DNA of 24,893 nucleotides from JBHAEP01 sp041855665 (GCA_041855665.1 JBHAEP010000038.1:1-24893), one strand, 5' to 3'. Positions 1 to 7,640 are shown, counted from the first letter of the stretch. Made by a program: numbers and translations. Notes: a model not told the origin generated them from the sequence alone.

Positions 1-1449
1 AATGATAAACACCTAGTTATTGTAACTGGTAACCCGGCGCTGACTAGCTTGGCTGGTGCTGCTAAAATTCCAGTAGCCAAAAATCTTCAATCTAAACCCG
101 AAATCGCAGAAATACCTGCTTTGAGTGTTGACGATAATGATGTGATTGACGGAATTGATTTACCTGAATCTGAGGATTATGAAAAGCCAAGCGAAGATAG
201 CTCTAAAGATATTTCATCTAGTCCAAAAAAGACGAAGAAGCTAGCTGTGGCCGCTACTGCTGTTATTCCTGGAAAAAAGATCGAAAAACCAAAAGCAACC
301 AAAAAAGGTGATAAGATTCCTGATTTTAATAAATTCAGAAAAAAGTTATTTATAGGCCTGGGTGTTTTAGTTTTATTGATTGGATTTTTTGTTTGGGCTA
401 ACTGGATTGCTCCGAGTGCTAGGATTATAATTACCGCCAAAACTTCACCTGCTGTTGTAGATAAAATCGCTACATTAACAAACGGAGATACTAGTTTCGC
501 TGATAATGCTTTAAAATCTGAAGTTATTTCAGAATCAGCTGAAGCTTCGGTCGACTTTAATGCTACAGGTAAAAAAGATGTCGGCGAAAAGGCGACCGGA
601 AGGGTTACTATATCCACCGGATCAATTGATGATTTAGGTAAAACTATCGAGGCTGGAACTGAACTTTCTTCTCAGAGTGGTGCGGTTTATGTTTTAGATA
701 GTTCGGTGACTATTAGTATTAGCAATTATAGAGGCGCTACTTCATCTGTAACGGCAAAAAATAGCGGATCAAACTATAATGCAGCCACTGGATCTTTAAG
801 TGGTGCACCTGGAAGTATCAATGTTAGAATTAATGGAGCTACATCTGGCGGTACGGATAAAACTGCCACTGTGGTGACTCAGGCTGACATTGATGGAGCT
901 AGCTCAAGAGTATCCTTGCCTTCAGATCAAGAGATGAAAACCAAGCTTCAGCAAAAGGTAGGAGAGGGATATGTTGTAATTGACCAGAGTTATTCGGCTG
1001 GGCAACAAGAGGTTTCTTCTTCCGTTCAAGCTGATCAAGAGGTGCAGAGCGGTAAGGTTACTGTGAAGAAAACTTACTCAATTCAGGCCGTTAAGACTGA
1101 AGAAATTAAAAAGTATTTAGAGTCTGGAATGAAAACTGAGATTGCAGGTAAGGAAAATCAACACGTTTATAATAATGGATTGAGCGATGTTAAGTTCTCT
1201 CAGTTTAATACATCAGGCAATTCTGCAACTGTAAAGGTTACTGCCAATGGTCAGATTGGACCAAAGATTGACGAAGCCGAGGTTAAAAAAGAGAGCTACG
1301 GCAAGAAATATGGAGAAGTCCAATCTAGTCTAGAGGCTATAGAGGGTATCAATGACGTTGATATTAAGTTTTATCCTTTCTGGGTTAACTCAGTTCCGTC
1401 TAACGATGATAAGATTACAATAGAATTTAAACTAGATAACAATGGCTAA
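1..1449 (+). CDS. Baseplate-J-like membrane-anchored protein, 5'-partial
   Basis: The frame is open from base 1 to the TAA at 1447-1449, so the gene begins upstream; the first in-window start-like codon (TTG at 49) is probably internal. The visible part opens with the end of an alpha/beta segment (residues LVIVTGNPAL), then an acidic, Lys/Pro-rich linker. A single membrane helix follows at about nt 346-405 (FIGLGVLVLLIGFFVWANWI). A long Ser/Thr/Gly-rich exterior region comes next; its ATGRVTI...IEAGTELSSQSGAVYVL stretch resembles the baseplate J/gp47 fold. Proteins of this layout (N-terminal Rossmann-like piece, linker, one helix, baseplate-J-like ectodomain) are common in Patescibacteria and have no established function that I know of. 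The stop overlaps ruvX by 8 nt, so the genes are probably co-translated. The family call is moderately sure; the function is unknown. Confidence 0.7.
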   Translation, partial: NDKHLVIVTGNPALTSLAGAAKIPVAKNLQSKPEIAEIPALSVDDNDVIDGIDLPESEDYEKPSEDSSKDISSSPKKTKKLAVAATAVIPGKKIEKPKATKKGDKIPDFNKFRKKLFIGLGVLVLLIGFFVWANWIAPSARIIITAKTSPAVVDKIATLTNGDTSFADNALKSEVISESAEASVDFNATGKKDVGEKATGRVTISTGSIDDLGKTIEAGTELSSQSGAVYVLDSSVTISISNYRGATSSVTAKNSGSNYNAATGSLSGAPGSINVRINGATSGGTDKTATVVTQADIDGASSRVSLPSDQEMKTKLQQKVGEGYVVIDQSYSAGQQEVSSSVQADQEVQSGKVTVKKTYSIQAVKTEEIKKYLESGMKTEIAGKENQHVYNNGLSDVKFSQFNTSGNSATVKVTANGQIGPKIDEAEVKKESYGKKYGEVQSSLEAIEGINDVDIKFYPFWVNSVPSNDDKITIEFKLDNNG

Positions 1450-1858
1450 TATACAAAGGTTTTTATCTCTCGATGTAGGAGAAAAAAGAATTGGAGTTGC
1501 TTTGGCTGATAGCCAAGTTCGCATCGCTGTGCCAGAAATCACGCTGGAAGTAGATGGTTCTGAAGTAAATTCTATAGAGAGAATGCTTAGAGTTAATAGT
1601 ATAGATGTTCTTGTTGTTGGTTTGCCTCGAAGTCAGAATGGAAAGATTAGCTCTCAGACGGACTTCGTGAAAGAGTTCATGGCCAAAATTAATCTTCCGG
1701 AGAATGTCTCTATTGAATACCAAGATGAATCTTTGACTAGCGTAATTGCCGAAGAGAGGTTAAAGTCTAGATCGAAGAATTATCAAAAAGGTGATATCGA
1801 TAAAGAAGCTGCCGCTATAATATTAACTGACTATTTGGAATCAAAAAAATGGATGTAA
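1442..1858 (+). CDS. ruvX: RuvX/YqgF family Holliday-junction-resolvase-like nuclease
   Basis: A 138-residue RNase H-fold protein of the YqgF/RuvX family, whose members act as pre-16S rRNA 5'-end nuclease and/or Holliday junction resolvase. Visible motifs are the first acidic strand LDVGEKRIGVA (Asp11), the VGLPRSQNG turn (59-67), the second acidic motif YQDESLTS (Glu96, where most homologues have DERLTT) and the last motif around Asp118/Asp120 before EAAAIIL. Length is typical. The ATG lies inside the last codons of the upstream gene (8-nt overlap) and the stop overlaps the mltG start by 10 nt, so all three genes look translationally coupled. A ruvX-mltG pairing is common in bacteria. No separate promoter was seen. 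Confidence 0.93.
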   Translation: MANIQRFLSLDVGEKRIGVALADSQVRIAVPEITLEVDGSEVNSIERMLRVNSIDVLVVGLPRSQNGKISSQTDFVKEFMAKINLPENVSIEYQDESLTSVIAEERLKSRSKNYQKGDIDKEAAAIILTDYLESKKWM

Positions 1859-2997
1859 ATAATAATAAATTAGATAATTCAAACACGACTCGACCGTATT
1901 CTGCGCCTGAGATTCAATATAATACCAGTAATGGCCTTGGGGGTAAAAAGCCTAAGGATCGCAAGGGTATTGTTGGTTGGATAATTGCGCTACTTGCAGT
2001 GGTTGTTATTGTGGTTGGCGGTATTTTGGGCTGGTTTTTCTATCAGCTGACTCCGGTTGACTCTGGTTCTAGTGATGCTAAAAGAGTTGTTATTGTTAAT
2101 GGATCTACACCAAGTCAAATAGCTGATCAACTGAAGTCCGAGGATTTGATTAGGTCTAGTAAGGCATTTGTTATCTATGCTAGGGTTACGGGCTCACTCG
2201 GTGCTTTACAGGCCGGAACTTATCAGCTAAAGCCGAGTGAAAGCACTCAGCAGATAATTGATCATCTGAAGCGCGGCAATGTCGATACTTTTTCGATACA
2301 ATTTTTGCCAGGGGCTACATTGGATCAAAATAAGAATGTTTTAAAGAAGGCTGGGTATACTGATGCTGAGATTGATGAAGCTATGAAAGATACTTATTCG
2401 GAATTTAGTGATTTATTTAATGGTAAGCCATCCAGCTCTGATCTAGAGGGTTATATGTATGGCGAAACCTACACCTTGAGCGCTGGAGCGAGCGCTCGAG
2501 ATGTCGTCGCTGAAAGCCTGAAATTAATGGATAAAAAGATTAAAGAGAGTAATCTAGCTGAAGGATTTAAGAAGCAAGGTTTGAATTTATATGAAGGAAT
2601 TACCTTAGCCTCGATTATTCAGCGAGAAGTAACATCTCCAAATCCTAGTGAGGTAAATGATGATCAGCGTCAAGTTGCACAGATTTTTCTACTTCGTCTT
2701 GAAAAGGGTATGTCTTTAGGGTCTGATGTAACTTATCAATATATCGCCGATAAACTTGGAATTGAGCGAGATGTTAATCTAGATAACCCTTATAACACAC
2801 GAAGGTTTGCAGGTTTGCCTCCGGGTCCAATATCCACCCCTGGACTTGGTGCGTTAGAGTCTGTAGCCAACCCCGCTGAAGGTGATTATCTGTTCTTTTT
2901 GAGTGGCGATGACGATGTGACCTATTTTGGTCGAACTGAAGAAGAGCATAATCAGAATATTAAAAACCATTGTGCTAAGAAGTGTTTAATAATTTAG
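1849..2997 (+). CDS. mltG: Endolytic murein transglycosylase MltG (YceG-like)
   Basis: A 382-residue membrane-bound lytic transglycosylase, the family that cuts nascent glycan strands and so sets peptidoglycan chain length. It has a cytoplasmic N-terminus, one membrane helix at about 42-66, a LysM-like subdomain (about 79-145) and the YceG catalytic domain. The catalytic glutamate is Glu260 in ITLASIIQREV, matching Glu218 of E. coli MltG. The diagnostic DNPYNTRRFAGLPPGPISTPG block is at 312-332 and the closing EEEHNQN motif near 364-370. The gene starts inside ruvX (10-nt overlap) and is the last of its operon. A weak AGCTTT/AAAGCT inverted repeat (2996-3019) lies at its end, but there is no good intrinsic terminator before the next promoter. 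Confidence 0.95.
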   Translation: MDVNNNKLDNSNTTRPYSAPEIQYNTSNGLGGKKPKDRKGIVGWIIALLAVVVIVVGGILGWFFYQLTPVDSGSSDAKRVVIVNGSTPSQIADQLKSEDLIRSSKAFVIYARVTGSLGALQAGTYQLKPSESTQQIIDHLKRGNVDTFSIQFLPGATLDQNKNVLKKAGYTDAEIDEAMKDTYSEFSDLFNGKPSSSDLEGYMYGETYTLSAGASARDVVAESLKLMDKKIKESNLAEGFKKQGLNLYEGITLASIIQREVTSPNPSEVNDDQRQVAQIFLLRLEKGMSLGSDVTYQYIADKLGIERDVNLDNPYNTRRFAGLPPGPISTPGLGALESVANPAEGDYLFFLSGDDDVTYFGRTEEEHNQNIKNHCAKKCLII

Positions 2998-3003
2998 CTT
3001 TGT

Positions 3004-3032
3004 TTGACAATTGAAAGCTGCTTTGGTATAGT
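3004..3032 (+). promoter_or_regulatory. Strong sigma70-type promoter for the LysM-CHAP gene
   Basis: A perfect TTGACA (3004-3009), a 17-nt spacer and TATAGT (3027-3032). Transcription would start near 3039-3040, about 225 nt before the next start codon. It begins only 7 nt after the mltG stop and sits inside a weak inverted repeat. Confidence 0.8.
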
Positions 3033-3039
3033 TGATATT

Positions 3040-3263
3040 AGCTAACAGTGCCTCTATTGCAGTTGTATCTGGGGTAGATGATATTGTTTAGCCTACCAGA
3101 AAATGTCGTACGGATATAGTAGAAGAAGAATTTTTTATTAATATTAACGTAATAATTGGTCGACGAAATATCCTTTTCTCTATAAAAGAGAAGAAAGACA
3201 GAGTACGGTAGTAGCCCTTTGGGTAACCAATGAGGCAGGAGAACGATAATTCGTAACCAAAAA
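3040..3263 (+). ncRNA. Candidate structured 5' leader (cis-regulatory RNA) or small RNA
   Basis: The ~225-nt stretch between the promoter and the LysM-CHAP ATG has no convincing ORF but can fold. A long-range stem closes it: TGCCTC (3049-3054), ATTG (3056-3059) and GTT (3062-3064) pair with AAC (3225-3227), CAAT (3228-3231) and GAGGCA (3232-3237), 13 pairs with two small bulges. Inside are GGTAG/CTACC (3073-3077/3093-3097), GGATAT/ATATCC (3112-3117/3168-3173), TTATTA/TAATAA (3135-3140/3150-3155) and TTCTCT/AGAGAA (3176-3181/3187-3192). GTACGG followed closely by TAGTAG occurs twice (3108-3122, 3203-3214). I do not recognise a known riboswitch family. The pairings were found by eye, not by an energy calculation. 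Confidence 0.45.
3237..3254 (+). promoter_or_regulatory. Distant Shine-Dalgarno bridged by a small hairpin
   Basis: AGGAG (3237-3241) is 22 nt before the ATG at 3264, too far to act normally. The intervening ACGA-TAAT-TCGT hairpin (3243-3254), if folded, leaves an effective gap of about 10 nt. The first A of AGGAG is also the last base of the leader's closing stem, so ribosome access could depend on leader folding. This is inference. Confidence 0.35.
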
Positions 3264-4445
3264 ATGGTCAATAATAAGACCTCAAACCCCGATACATCCG
3301 CGGGACAAAAATTCGGTGGATTTAATAAAAAACTGCAAAAGGTTTCTAAATCCTCAAGAACCGCTGGCTATGTAGGTGTATTTCTACTCGCTATCAGCAT
3401 AGTTGCGGTTGGATACTACAAACCAACTAGTCAAAATAAGGACAATTTAGCTCAGTCTACTGCGCCAATAGGAAGTAGCTTTAATTCAGCTACAGCTATC
3501 AATACTTCTGCGCCTTCAGCCGATGAGTTGTCTGCTATTAGTGTAGCGTCTGTGGTTGCTGAAACTACACAGATGCCGGTAGCGTCAAATATTCGACAGG
3601 CGTCAGATTCCCTTTCTGCAAAAATTGACTTGTCTCAAAACGCCCAAGAGGTTATTAGTAAACCTCAAGTTGTCCAGCCAGGTTCTAGTGATCGCGAGAT
3701 TGCAACCTATACTACAAAAGAGGGCGACACTGTCGAGTCTGTCGCAACTGAATACAAGGTTTCAACACAGACTATTAAGTGGGCTAATAACTTAACGGAA
3801 GATAAACTAGAGGCTGGAAAGGAATTATCTATTCCTAAAGTCGACGGTGTTATTTACACTATTAAATCCGGCGATAAGCTTGATGATATAGTAAGTAAAT
3901 ATAAAGCCGATAAAGAACGAGTTATTTTATATAATGATTTGAACGAACTAGCTCTTACTGAAGGTTCTCGTATAGTTCTACCTGGCGGTGAGCTTCCTGA
4001 GAATGAACGTCCTGGATACCAAGCTCCAGTTCAATCAAGGTCTTCTAGTGCCTCAACCTCAACAAGCGCAGGATCTAGCTCTGCAGGTCAGGTGACTGGA
4101 ATCTCAAATAGTCTTGTTACCGCATCAGCCGGAAACAGATATGCGTATGGATATTGTACTTGGTATGTTTACGAAAAGCGTCCAGATATTGGAAGCTTCT
4201 GGGGTAATGCTTATAGCTGGGCCTCATCAGCTCGAGCTGCTGGATATAGCGTAGGAAACACTCCTGTAGCTGGGTCTATATTGCAAACTTCTGCTGGAGG
4301 TGGCGGATATGGACACGTTGCTTATGTAGAGCGAGTTGATTCTCAGTATGTTTATGTATCTGAAATGAACTACGCTGGTTGGAATGTTGTAAGTAATCGC
4401 GCCATTCCAATATCTCAAGCTGGAATGTATAATTACATCTACTAA
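3264..4445 (+). CDS. Secreted LysM-LysM-CHAP peptidoglycan hydrolase
   Basis: A 393-residue exported wall enzyme. A basic N-terminus precedes one membrane/signal helix (about 34-51), then a Ser/Ala-rich stretch. Two LysM repeats follow at about 147-193 (YTTKEGDTVESVA) and 198-241 (YTIKSGDKLDDIV), which bind glycan. After a Ser-rich linker (257-275) comes a C-terminal CHAP domain, which cleaves peptide bonds or the amide in peptidoglycan. Catalytic residues visible are Cys298 in GYCTWY and His351 in GYGHVAYVE, with a polar third position in SEMNY (367-369). The gene is transcribed alone from its own strong promoter with a long leader and ends in a terminator. It likely remodels the cell's own wall; an attack role on a host or rival wall is possible but not shown. 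Confidence 0.9.
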   Translation: MVNNKTSNPDTSAGQKFGGFNKKLQKVSKSSRTAGYVGVFLLAISIVAVGYYKPTSQNKDNLAQSTAPIGSSFNSATAINTSAPSADELSAISVASVVAETTQMPVASNIRQASDSLSAKIDLSQNAQEVISKPQVVQPGSSDREIATYTTKEGDTVESVATEYKVSTQTIKWANNLTEDKLEAGKELSIPKVDGVIYTIKSGDKLDDIVSKYKADKERVILYNDLNELALTEGSRIVLPGGELPENERPGYQAPVQSRSSSASTSTSAGSSSAGQVTGISNSLVTASAGNRYAYGYCTWYVYEKRPDIGSFWGNAYSWASSARAAGYSVGNTPVAGSILQTSAGGGGYGHVAYVERVDSQYVYVSEMNYAGWNVVSNRAIPISQAGMYNYIY

Positions 4446-4450
4446 TAATT

Positions 4451-4482
4451 TATCCCTGGAGTATCACTCTGGGGATATTTTT
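4451..4482 (+). terminator. Intrinsic terminator after the LysM-CHAP gene
   Basis: An 11-pair hairpin (4451-4461 with 4467-4477, two G-T pairs, loop TATCA) followed by five T. Confidence 0.85.
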
Positions 4483-4490
4483 GGTATACT
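4482..4490 (+). promoter_or_regulatory. Extended -10 promoter of obgE
   Basis: TGG-TATACT, an extended -10, immediately after the terminator. The -10 ends 9 nt before the obgE ATG, so the mRNA would be leaderless or have a leader of a few nt. No good -35. Confidence 0.6.
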
Positions 4491-4499
4491 AGATATAAT

Positions 4500-5807
4500 A
4501 TGTTTGTAGATACAGCTAAAGTTTTAATTCAGGCCGGAAAAGGTGGCAACGGTGCCGTTAGTTTTAGGCGAGAAATTTATGTGGATAAGGGTGGTCCAGA
4601 TGGTGGCGATGGGGGTCGTGGTGGCGATGTTGTTTTTAGGGCGACGGACAACTTAAATACCTTGATCGACTTTCGCTATAAGCCAGAATTGAAGGCCGAA
4701 AACGGAGTTAACGGAAGTAAGCGTAATAAAAGAGGTAAATCCGGAGAAAACTTAATTGTTGAGGTTCCCGTTGGTACTATAGTGCGCCGAGACGGAAGCG
4801 AAATAGCTGATTTGACTTTTCACGGTCAAGAGATCGTAGTAGCTAAGGGTGGCGACGGAGGTTTTGGTAATGCTCATTTTAAATCTTCTGTTCGTCAGAC
4901 GCCTAAGATTGCTGAACTTGGTGAAGAAGGTGAAGCTTTTGAGGCGGAGCTGGAATTGAAGCTTTTGGCGGATGTTGGCTTGCTTGGATTTCCTAACGCA
5001 GGAAAATCGACTTTTTTGAGCGTGGTGACTAATGCTAAGCCAGAGATAGCTAATTATGAATTTACTACACTCAGCCCGAACTTAGGCGTTGCTGATATTG
5101 ATGACGGCAGTATTTTGATTGCTGATATTCCCGGTTTAATTGAAGGTGCCAGTGAAGGTCGCGGGCTTGGCGGTGCATTTTTGCGCCATGTTGAACGTAC
5201 GGCGGTACTCTTGCATTTGATAGATATATATAGCGAGGATGTAGCCAAAAGTTATCAAATCATTCGAAATGAACTAAAGCAGTATAGTCCAGAATTAGCA
5301 ACTCGACCAGAAGTGATTGCTTTGACTAAATCCGAAGGTCTTGATCAAGATATTATTGATATGCAGATTGCTGAAATTCAAAAAGTTGCACCTAATGCTA
5401 TGGATATTTTTGCTATTTCTTCTGCGGCGCATAAAAACACTAAAGAGGTTTTACGTGCTCTAAGAAAGAAAGTTCAAGATGTCCGCAGTCAAGAAAAACT
5501 TGAAATGGAATCTGAGCAAGGCGAAGATCAGGATATTCCTACTATCACTTTACCTGAAAAAGATATCGAAGAGGCGTGGTTTGTTGATGAGCTACCGGAA
5601 ATTGAAGGCGTAAAGCGATTCAGAGTGAGTGGTCAAAAGATTGAAAAATTTGCTAGGCGTACTAATTTTGATGGCTTTGAAAATATCAATCGTCTACGCG
5701 ATATTATGAAAAAGATGGGAATTAGCCACGAACTTAGCCGCAAAGGTGCTACAGGTGAAAGTTTTATCGTTATAGGTGATGATGAGTTTACTTTCATGGA
5801 GCAGTAG
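4500..5807 (+). CDS. obgE: GTPase ObgE/CgtA
   Basis: A 435-residue Obg GTPase, which acts in late 50S ribosome assembly and growth control. The glycine-rich Obg domain is at about 1-157 (KGGNGAVSFRRE, GGDGGRGGDV). The G domain shows G1 GFPNAGKST (163-171), a switch threonine near 190, G3 DIPG (209-212) and G5 ISSAA (306-310). The C-terminal OCT domain (about 350-432) contains FRVSGQKIEKFARRTNF. The G4 position reads TKSE (276-279) where the family normally has NKxD; this is the only odd point. There is no Shine-Dalgarno, consistent with a leaderless start. sbcB follows 3 nt after the stop, so the two share a transcript. Confidence 0.96.
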   Translation: MFVDTAKVLIQAGKGGNGAVSFRREIYVDKGGPDGGDGGRGGDVVFRATDNLNTLIDFRYKPELKAENGVNGSKRNKRGKSGENLIVEVPVGTIVRRDGSEIADLTFHGQEIVVAKGGDGGFGNAHFKSSVRQTPKIAELGEEGEAFEAELELKLLADVGLLGFPNAGKSTFLSVVTNAKPEIANYEFTTLSPNLGVADIDDGSILIADIPGLIEGASEGRGLGGAFLRHVERTAVLLHLIDIYSEDVAKSYQIIRNELKQYSPELATRPEVIALTKSEGLDQDIIDMQIAEIQKVAPNAMDIFAISSAAHKNTKEVLRALRKKVQDVRSQEKLEMESEQGEDQDIPTITLPEKDIEEAWFVDELPEIEGVKRFRVSGQKIEKFARRTNFDGFENINRLRDIMKKMGISHELSRKGATGESFIVIGDDEFTFMEQ

Positions 5808-5810
5808 TTT

Positions 5811-7229
5811 ATGAAAGATAATCAAACATACTTTTTTTACGATTTGGAGACCAGCGGATTAAATTCAAAACTAGACCGAATTATGCAGTTTGCTGGGATT
5901 CGTACAGATAAAGATTTTAATCAAATAGGAGAGCCTATAAACGAGCTAATACGCCTAAATGATGATGTATTGCCTAGTCCGAAAGCCTCTATGGTTACTG
6001 GTATAACTCCGCAGCAGACGGTGGCTGATGGTTATACGGAAGCTGAATTCGCAAAAAAGCTTCATGATGAAATCTTTACTCCAAACACTGTTGTGGTGGG
6101 ATTTAATAATATTCGCTTTGACGATGAATTTATTCGGCATTTTTTCTGGCGAAATTTTTATGATCCTTATGAATGGTCCTATGCTAATGGGCGTAGTCGT
6201 TGGGATATGCTTGATGTAGTTCGTATGGTTCGGGCCTTGCGTCCAGAAGGCATTGAATGGCCAGAGGTTGATGGTAGGGCTGTAAATAAGCTTGAGCTTT
6301 TAACGAGAGTCAATGGAATAGATCACTATAAAGCCCATGATGCGTTAAGCGATGTTTATGCTTTGATAGAAATTACGAAATTGATAGCTCAAAAACAACC
6401 AAAGATGTTTGAGTATCTTTTGAAAATGCGATCTAAAAATGAAATATCCAACCTAGTCAACCCCTTGAATCCAACTCCATTTGTTTATACTAGCGGACGC
6501 TATGAGGAAAAATTCCAGAAGACAACGATCGCTTTACCTTTGGCTGAAACTAGGTTTGGGGCAATTGCAGTTTATGATTTGCGATATGACCCTGAGCAGT
6601 TTTTGAATATGAGTGTCGATGAGTTGGCTAAGAAAATTTTTGCTAGCTGGGAGGATCGCCAGAAGGATGATTTCGTTAGGTTGCCAGCGAAGGAGTTGCA
6701 ATTAAATCGCTGTCCAGCCGTTGCTCCTCTTGGAGTTTTAGAGCAAGGGGATTCCTGGCAACGTCTCCAGCTAGATAAGTCTAGTATTGAGGCAAATTAT
6801 CGTAAAATATTGTCTAGTCCAGGTTTTGTGAAAAATCTCCAGATGGCGTTTAATTCGCGGCCTGAGTTTACTAAGTCTAAATATCCTGAAGCGCAACTTT
6901 ATGATGGTTTTTTGTCTGACGGTGATAAAAAGAGCGTAGAATCGGTTCGTAATGCTAGTGAGCGTGAATTAACTGATTTTCATCCTAATTTCATAGACAA
7001 GAGGCTTAGCGATCTACTGGAGAATTATAAGGCTAGAAACTATCCTAAATCTATGAGTGAGGAGGAGTTTACTGGGTGGGATAAGCGTCGCGGTGAATAT
7101 CTCAAAGAACAGTTGCCTAAGTTTATGTCTGAGCTCCAAGAGGCTTATAAAACGGCCGATGATAGCCAGCAGTTTATATTGCAAGAATTACAGCTTTGGG
7201 CTGAAAGTATCATTCCTGCAAATGATTAA
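5811..7229 (+). CDS. sbcB: Exodeoxyribonuclease I (ExoI/SbcB)
   Basis: A 472-residue single-strand 3'-5' exonuclease, close in length to E. coli ExoI (475). The DEDDh exonuclease domain (about 1-190) shows Asp11 and Glu13 in YDLETSG, the metal Asp in RFDDE (102-106), and His176 and Asp181 in AHDALSDV. Blocks such as MVTGITPQQ, NFYDPYEW, RWDMLDVVR and ALRPEGIEWPE match E. coli ExoI nearly word for word. The SH3-like and helical C-terminal regions (about 200-472) are also present. It acts in recombination, repair and mismatch excision by digesting ssDNA. It lies 3 nt after obgE, which implies co-transcription. The stop at 7227-7229 abuts a terminator hairpin. Confidence 0.95.
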   Translation: MKDNQTYFFYDLETSGLNSKLDRIMQFAGIRTDKDFNQIGEPINELIRLNDDVLPSPKASMVTGITPQQTVADGYTEAEFAKKLHDEIFTPNTVVVGFNNIRFDDEFIRHFFWRNFYDPYEWSYANGRSRWDMLDVVRMVRALRPEGIEWPEVDGRAVNKLELLTRVNGIDHYKAHDALSDVYALIEITKLIAQKQPKMFEYLLKMRSKNEISNLVNPLNPTPFVYTSGRYEEKFQKTTIALPLAETRFGAIAVYDLRYDPEQFLNMSVDELAKKIFASWEDRQKDDFVRLPAKELQLNRCPAVAPLGVLEQGDSWQRLQLDKSSIEANYRKILSSPGFVKNLQMAFNSRPEFTKSKYPEAQLYDGFLSDGDKKSVESVRNASERELTDFHPNFIDKRLSDLLENYKARNYPKSMSEEEFTGWDKRRGEYLKEQLPKFMSELQEAYKTADDSQQFILQELQLWAESIIPAND

Positions 7230-7255
7230 AAATAACCCCATTTGGGGTTATTTTG
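7228..7255. terminator. Bidirectional terminator between sbcB and the small membrane gene
   Basis: AAATAACCCC (7230-7239), loop ATTT, GGGGTTATTT (7244-7253), with T-rich exits on both strands. The right arm contains the stop codon of the minus-strand gene (7248-7250), and the left arm starts at the sbcB stop. Confidence 0.85.
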
Positions 7256-7541
7256 CTGTTTGGATTGGTGAAAATCTTTTCTTTGGCATACGGTTTTTGC
7301 GGGCAAGTTCTTTTTTGAGGTATCGATAGCTTGATATTTTCTCGATTAAGCTTCTTCCGAAAAATAGCCAAGCTGCAGCCAAGAAACCTATCATCATTAC
7401 GTTTGGCGGGATTGACCAGTTTAAGCCGGGAAGTAAACCTGTCAGTAAGAATATAATTATCGAATCAAATATTCCTGAATTCCAAAAAGATAAAATTAAA
7501 ATAACGGAAATTGTGATTATTAGGAAATTTTTTCGACTCAT
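7248..7541 (-). CDS. Small three-helix membrane protein, unknown function
   Basis: A 97-residue hydrophobic protein, MSRKNFLIITISVIL..., with helices at about 5-20, 25-40 and 48-64 and a basic C-terminal tail (KKELARKNRMPKKRF). The frame is open further upstream, to an ATG at 7580. That start would sit in the predicted -35 box, and the alternative ATG at 7556 sits in the -10, so the ATG at 7541 is preferred; its -10 lies 10 nt upstream. I do not recognise the family. It is convergent with sbcB and shares its terminator, and it is divergent from the duplicated cassettes. The basic tail is likely cytoplasmic (positive-inside rule). Confidence 0.55.
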   Translation of the reverse strand: MSRKNFLIITISVILILSFWNSGIFDSIIIFLLTGLLPGLNWSIPPNVMMIGFLAAAWLFFGRSLIEKISSYRYLKKELARKNRMPKKRFSPIQTAK

Positions 7542-7551
7542 ATTAATAAAG

Positions 7552-7580
7552 ATCATATCACTCTTGTCAAGTGTATGCAA
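7552..7580 (-). promoter_or_regulatory. Promoter of the small membrane protein gene
   Basis: Minus strand: TTGCAT (7580-7575), 17-nt spacer, TATGAT (7557-7552) with an upstream TGA that makes an extended -10. The -10 ends 10 nt before the ATG at 7541, suggesting a nearly leaderless mRNA. Confidence 0.55.
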
Positions 7581-7603
7581 CGATAAGCGCTTTGATATAT
7601 TTT

Positions 7604-7633
7604 ATTGACTTTTTATAATGATTATGTTATTAT
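7604..7633 (+). promoter_or_regulatory. Promoter of cassette A
   Basis: TTGACT (7605-7610), 17-nt spacer, TATTAT (7628-7633). The region from 7604 to 7626 is identical to the cassette B promoter, including the whole spacer except its last base. Confidence 0.75.
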
Positions 7634-7640
7634 TATATAT

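Noticed and set aside
49..51. TTG at 49 as the true start of the first gene.
   Set aside because: The frame is open to base 1 and encodes family-like residues before it, so the gene is cut by the window edge.
177..617. A 146-codon open frame on the minus strand.
   Set aside because: It lies antisense within the baseplate-J-like gene, which has clear domain features. It has no recognisable motif and no promoter.
3040..3263. The leader could be the ydaO c-di-AMP riboswitch, a 6S RNA or another known RNA.
   Set aside because: The conserved blocks I know for ydaO are not present, and the structure is not one long hairpin with a central bubble as in 6S RNA. It is left as an unclassified leader pending an Rfam scan.
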